A stretch of DNA of 64,000 bases from Nocardia brasiliensis IFM 10847 (lineage in GTDB: Bacteria; Actinomycetota; Actinomycetes; Mycobacteriales; Mycobacteriaceae). The first letter of the stretch is position 1; every line of letters begins with the position of its first letter. The notes under the pieces are model-generated. The model was not told where the DNA came from. It did not search any database and saw only the letters and a list, made by a program, of their open reading frames with translations. The position numbers and the translations under genes were made by a program. Of this stretch, positions 60,900-64,000 are shown in pieces. Location of the stretch: contig NZ_BAUA01000086.1 in assembly GCF_000710915.1 (NCBI RefSeq), positions 1-64,000 of the forward strand. The letters are read 5' to 3'.

Positions 60900-62294
60900 A
60901 TGGGAGAGGCAGCACACTCTGTCGATCGCAGGTTGCCGTTCGGGCGGCAGCTGACCTTCGGCATCCAGCATGTTCTGATCATGTACACCGGGTGCATCAC
61001 CGTGCCGCTGGTGTTCGGCGCGGCGGTGGGTCTGGACCGGAGCACGGTCGGGCTGCTGATCAGCGCGGACCTGCTGATCGCCGGGGTGATCACGCTGGTG
61101 CAGAGCCTGGGCCTCGGCAAACTCGCGGGCGCACGGCTGCCGATCATCTGCGGGGCGACGTTCATCGCGCTGGACCCGATGGTGCTGATCGCCAAGGAGT
61201 ACGGGCTGGCCGCGGTGTACGGGTCGATGATGATCGGCGGTGTGGTCGGGATGGCGCTGGCCTGGCCGTTCGCCCGGATGGCCCGGTTCTTTCCGCCGCT
61301 GGTTTCCGGGACGGTGCTCACCATCGTCGGGGTCTCGCTGATCGGGTCGGCCGGCCGGTTGATCATCGGGAACGATCCATCGGCGCCGTCGTTCGCCGCG
61401 CCGTCCCATATCGGACTCGCGGCCGTGGTGGTGGTGCTCGCGGTCGGCTTCATGTGCGTCGCGCGCGGGATGTGGTCTCAGCTCGGGGTGTTGTTCGCGC
61501 TGGCGGTCGGGATCGCGCTCGCGGTGCCGATGGGGCTGGTGGTCACCGACGGCATCGGGAACGCGGCCTGGGTGGGCCTGCCCGAACCGTTCCATTTCGG
61601 GGCCCCGCAGTTCCCCATCGCGGCGGTGGTCGCGATGAGCATCGTGATGGCGATCGTGTTCGCCGAGTCGACGGCGAGCATGCTGGCGATCAGCGAGATC
61701 ACCGGAAAACCGGTCGGCAGAGCCGATTTGGCGCGCGGCCTGATCGGTGACGGACTCTCCGGCGTGCTGGGCGGAGTGTTCACCGCGTTCGTGGACTCGA
61801 TGTTCAACCAGAATGTCGGCGCGGTCGCGGCGACCCGGGTGCACAGCCGCTACGTGACCGCCACGAGCGGCGCGATCCTGGTGGTGCTCGGGGTGCTGCC
61901 ACGGTTGGGGGAGGTCGTCGCCGCGGTGCCCAAACCGGTGGTCGGCGGGGTCGGGCTGGTCCTGTTCGCGACGATCGCCATCGTCGGCATCGACACCCTG
62001 CGCAAGGCGGAACTCGGTGACCGGGTCAACGCCGTCATCGTCGCCACCTCACTCGGCGTCGGGCTGGTTCCGGTGCTGGCGAAGGGCATGTTCGACAAGT
62101 TCCCCTCGTCGGTGCAGATCCTGCTGGACAGCGGGATCGCGATGGGCGCGGTCACCGTTTTCACGCTGAACCTGCTGTTCAACCACAGTCGAATCGGCGT
62201 GTACGCGCGGCGCGACGAAGTGCGCGAGCCGATCGATGTGCCTGCTGCGCAACTGGACTCGTCCCCGATCGCAACCGGCACCGCACCGGCCTAG
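60900..62294 (+). CDS. Nucleobase:cation symporter (xanthine/uracil permease family)
   Basis: 464 residues with about 14 membrane spans. NCS2 features: GIQHVLIMYTGCITVPL at the start, FAESTASMLAISEITGKPV and the NQNVGAV motif. It imports uracil, xanthine or urate with protons; xanthine/urate is favoured by the QHVLIMY and NQNVG pattern but not proven. ATG 60900; ribosome site weak. Confidence 0.9.
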   Translation: MGEAAHSVDRRLPFGRQLTFGIQHVLIMYTGCITVPLVFGAAVGLDRSTVGLLISADLLIAGVITLVQSLGLGKLAGARLPIICGATFIALDPMVLIAKEYGLAAVYGSMMIGGVVGMALAWPFARMARFFPPLVSGTVLTIVGVSLIGSAGRLIIGNDPSAPSFAAPSHIGLAAVVVVLAVGFMCVARGMWSQLGVLFALAVGIALAVPMGLVVTDGIGNAAWVGLPEPFHFGAPQFPIAAVVAMSIVMAIVFAESTASMLAISEITGKPVGRADLARGLIGDGLSGVLGGVFTAFVDSMFNQNVGAVAATRVHSRYVTATSGAILVVLGVLPRLGEVVAAVPKPVVGGVGLVLFATIAIVGIDTLRKAELGDRVNAVIVATSLGVGLVPVLAKGMFDKFPSSVQILLDSGIAMGAVTVFTLNLLFNHSRIGVYARRDEVREPIDVPAAQLDSSPIATGTAPA

Positions 62295-62340
62295 GTTCAC
62301 CTGCCTACCTCCACCGCTATCGCGCGGGTCCGGAACGCGT

Positions 62341-63570
62341 TCACTGCCGCAGCGACAACACTTTTCGTGCGACCAGTCCGGCGAGCAGTGCCCAGAAGGC
62401 GGCGCCGATACCGGCGAAGCCCACACCCGAGGCGGCGATGAGGAAGGTGATCACGCCTGCCTCGCGGTGTTTTTCGGAGCTGAGGGCGCCGGTGAGCGCG
62501 GCCGCCAACGTGGTCAGCAGGGCAAGGCCCGCAACGGTTTCCAGCACACCCCTGGGGGCAGTGGCGATGAACGTCACCACGGCGGCCGAGGCGAGCGTGA
62601 TGCCGAGGTAGAGGCTGCCCGCCGTGAAGGTGGCGAGCCAGCGCTTCTTCGGATCGGGATGCGCGGCGGGCGCGGCGGACAGCGCCGCGCTGATCGCGGC
62701 CAGGTTGATGGCGTGGCCGCCGGCGGGCGCGCCGATGATCGTGCCGAGTCCGGTCACGGTCATCGCCGCGCGCCAGGGGACCAGGTAGCCGAACGATTTC
62801 AGCACCGCGGTGCCCGGAATGTTCTGCGAGGCCATGGTGACGATGTAGAGCGGTATCGCGACGCCGATGATGGCCTGCCAATTCCATTGCGGAACAGTCA
62901 ATTCCACCGTCGGCACCATCGCGGCGAAATCGAGGTGCCGGTGCTGTACGACGATGCTGACGCCGGAGCCCAGCGCCGCGGTGCCGAACGCCGCGATCAC
63001 CGCCCAGCGTTTGGCGAAGCGTTGCAGGACCAGCCAGACCAGGATCACCGGCACCACCACCGCCGGGCTGGTCTGGACCGCTTTGACCGGCGCCAGGCAC
63101 AACGGCAGCAGCACGCCGGCGAGCATGGCCTGGGCGATTTCGACCGGAATGGCGGCGACCAGCTTGCCCAACCGCTGCCACAGGCCGGTGATCACGATCA
63201 ACACCCCGGTGATCGCGAACGCGCCGACCGCGGCGGGCCACCCGCCCGCCACCGCACCCGTGCTCGCGAGCAGCGCCGCGCCGGGGGTGGACCAGGCCAG
63301 CGTGATCGGCATCCGATACCGGAAGCTGAGCAGCATCATGCCGATCGCCGGAGTCAGGCACACCGCGAGCAGTCCCGACGCCGCCTGTGCCGAACTCGCG
63401 CCGACCGCCGTGAGTCCGCTCAGCACCACCGCGAACGAGCTGGTGAAGCCCACCAGTGCGGTGACCGCGCCCGCGCCGAGCGGTTGTCCGAGCCCAGCCG
63501 CGGCCGGGTCGGTGGCGGGTGGTTCGTGGTCCTCGACGGGTGCCACGGGCGCCGGGGAAAGGTTCGACAT
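62341..63570 (-). CDS. BenE-family benzoate/H+ symporter
   Basis: 409 residues, about 12 membrane spans. BenE features: FTSSFAVVLSGLTAVGAS, AWSTPGAALLAS and GHAINLAAISAALSA. The family takes up benzoate and similar aromatics, though the substrate is rarely tested. Convergent with the nucleobase permease, divergent from the rhodanese at 63772. No aromatic catabolic genes are nearby. Confidence 0.88.
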   Translation of the reverse strand: MSNLSPAPVAPVEDHEPPATDPAAAGLGQPLGAGAVTALVGFTSSFAVVLSGLTAVGASSAQAASGLLAVCLTPAIGMMLLSFRYRMPITLAWSTPGAALLASTGAVAGGWPAAVGAFAITGVLIVITGLWQRLGKLVAAIPVEIAQAMLAGVLLPLCLAPVKAVQTSPAVVVPVILVWLVLQRFAKRWAVIAAFGTAALGSGVSIVVQHRHLDFAAMVPTVELTVPQWNWQAIIGVAIPLYIVTMASQNIPGTAVLKSFGYLVPWRAAMTVTGLGTIIGAPAGGHAINLAAISAALSAAPAAHPDPKKRWLATFTAGSLYLGITLASAAVVTFIATAPRGVLETVAGLALLTTLAAALTGALSSEKHREAGVITFLIAASGVGFAGIGAAFWALLAGLVARKVLSLRQ

Positions 63571-63771
63571 TGTGGCGATCCTGCCCGCAACTGGACTGCC
63601 AGTCGCGGGCCAGTGCGGGGAAACTGGACTGAATTCGGCAGTGGTCGATGGCCCGAGACGGCGGCCGCTACCGGCGAGTAGTGCTGGGGTGCAGCCACAT
63701 TGCCCTGCTCAGATGCGTAATGTTGAGGGCATTCGGTGCGCGAGGGTGCGATTTCTGAACGAGGAGCTGGG

Positions 63772-64000
63772 TTGAGCGCGGTACTGATCTCGCCGGTGGA
63801 GCTTCGAGAAGCCCTGTCGGGCAAGCAGGTTCGCCTGCTGGACGTGCGCTGGGCGCTAGGTGACCCGGACGGCCCGCAACACTATCTGGACGGCCACATC
63901 CCCGGCGCGGTGTTCGTCGACATGGAAACCGAGCTGGCCGCGCCGCCGTCGCCCGCCCGCGGCCGGCATCCGCTGCCCGATATCGCGCAGCTGGAGAAGT
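63772..64000 (+). CDS. Rhodanese / sulfurtransferase, 5' part only
   Basis: At least 76 residues, cut by the window end. Starts at a TTG after GAGGAG, reading MSAVLISPVELREALSGKQ, then LLDVRW and DGHIPGAVFVDME. These are the N-terminal rhodanese domain of SseB- or SseA-like sulfurtransferases. The catalytic loop lies beyond the window, so I cannot say whether this copy has its cysteine. It could back up the cysteine-less SseA at 24678. Confidence 0.85.
   Translation, partial: MSAVLISPVELREALSGKQVRLLDVRWALGDPDGPQHYLDGHIPGAVFVDMETELAAPPSPARGRHPLPDIAQLEK

Noticed and set aside
62236..63681. 481-residue open frame antisense to the BenE-like gene
   Set aside because: Low-complexity Arg/Asp/His-rich product; the membrane protein on the other strand is clear.

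Overview
The window is high-GC actinobacterial chromosome, most likely Nocardia or a close relative in the Mycobacteriales. This rests on a gene order that I recognise from mycobacteria: accA3, sseA, maf, accE5, accD5, birA, a PH-domain protein, GtrA, purK, purE and fadE25. Close by lie pcd, lrpA and lat. A mycothiol-dependent-type protein and a split proton-translocating transhydrogenase (pntAa/Ab/B) fit the same group. Genus is an inference; no rRNA is present.

Region 1 (2-5826) is a compact integrated element in the 3' end of the initiator tRNA gene, bounded by a perfect 44-bp direct repeat. It carries a divergent XRE repressor with a small partner, two small hypothetical genes, a rolling-circle RepSA-type initiator, an excisionase and a tyrosine integrase. 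Paired 9-bp sites flank both ends. No TraB/FtsK transfer gene is present, so it looks like a minimal or decayed relative of actinomycete integrative and conjugative elements (AICEs).

Region 2 (5827-11705) holds a DHA2-type exporter, then an AT-richer gap and a translationally coupled trio: TesB-like thioesterase, condensation-fold acyltransferase and cytochrome P450. It reads as a small unassigned biosynthetic unit. Region 3 (11706-15769) is the lysine catabolic set pcd / lrpA / lat. Region 4 (15834-22599) has a membrane-anchored amidohydrolase, a DUF1707 protein, two tandem Ser/Thr kinases and a patatin.

Region 5 (22600-37671) is the acyl-CoA carboxylase core. The rhodanese SseA in it has serine in place of the catalytic cysteine, and no sufE-like gene lies beside it. 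Biotin ligase, a two-component system, purK/purE and a TetR-fadE25 pair with shared palindromes follow. Region 6 (37672-45596) has a HelD/HelR-type helicase divergent from a TetR gene over evenly spaced repeats, a FAD oxidase, a MerR-VOC fusion regulator with a textbook 19-bp-spacer promoter, a peptidase E, an MDMPI-type protein and a HIT protein.

Region 7 (45597-64000) has a possible leader peptide before pntAa-pntAb-pntB, an AAA ATPase, an LppU-like protein, an NmrA/AraC pair, a branched-chain 2-oxoacid dehydrogenase operon (E1alpha-E1beta-E2), an Lrp regulator, an SDR, a xanthine/uracil-type permease, a BenE-type permease and the start of another rhodanese. The strongest candidates for something undescribed are the mini-element with its symmetric site architecture, the thioesterase-acyltransferase-P450 unit, and the cysteine-less SseA.
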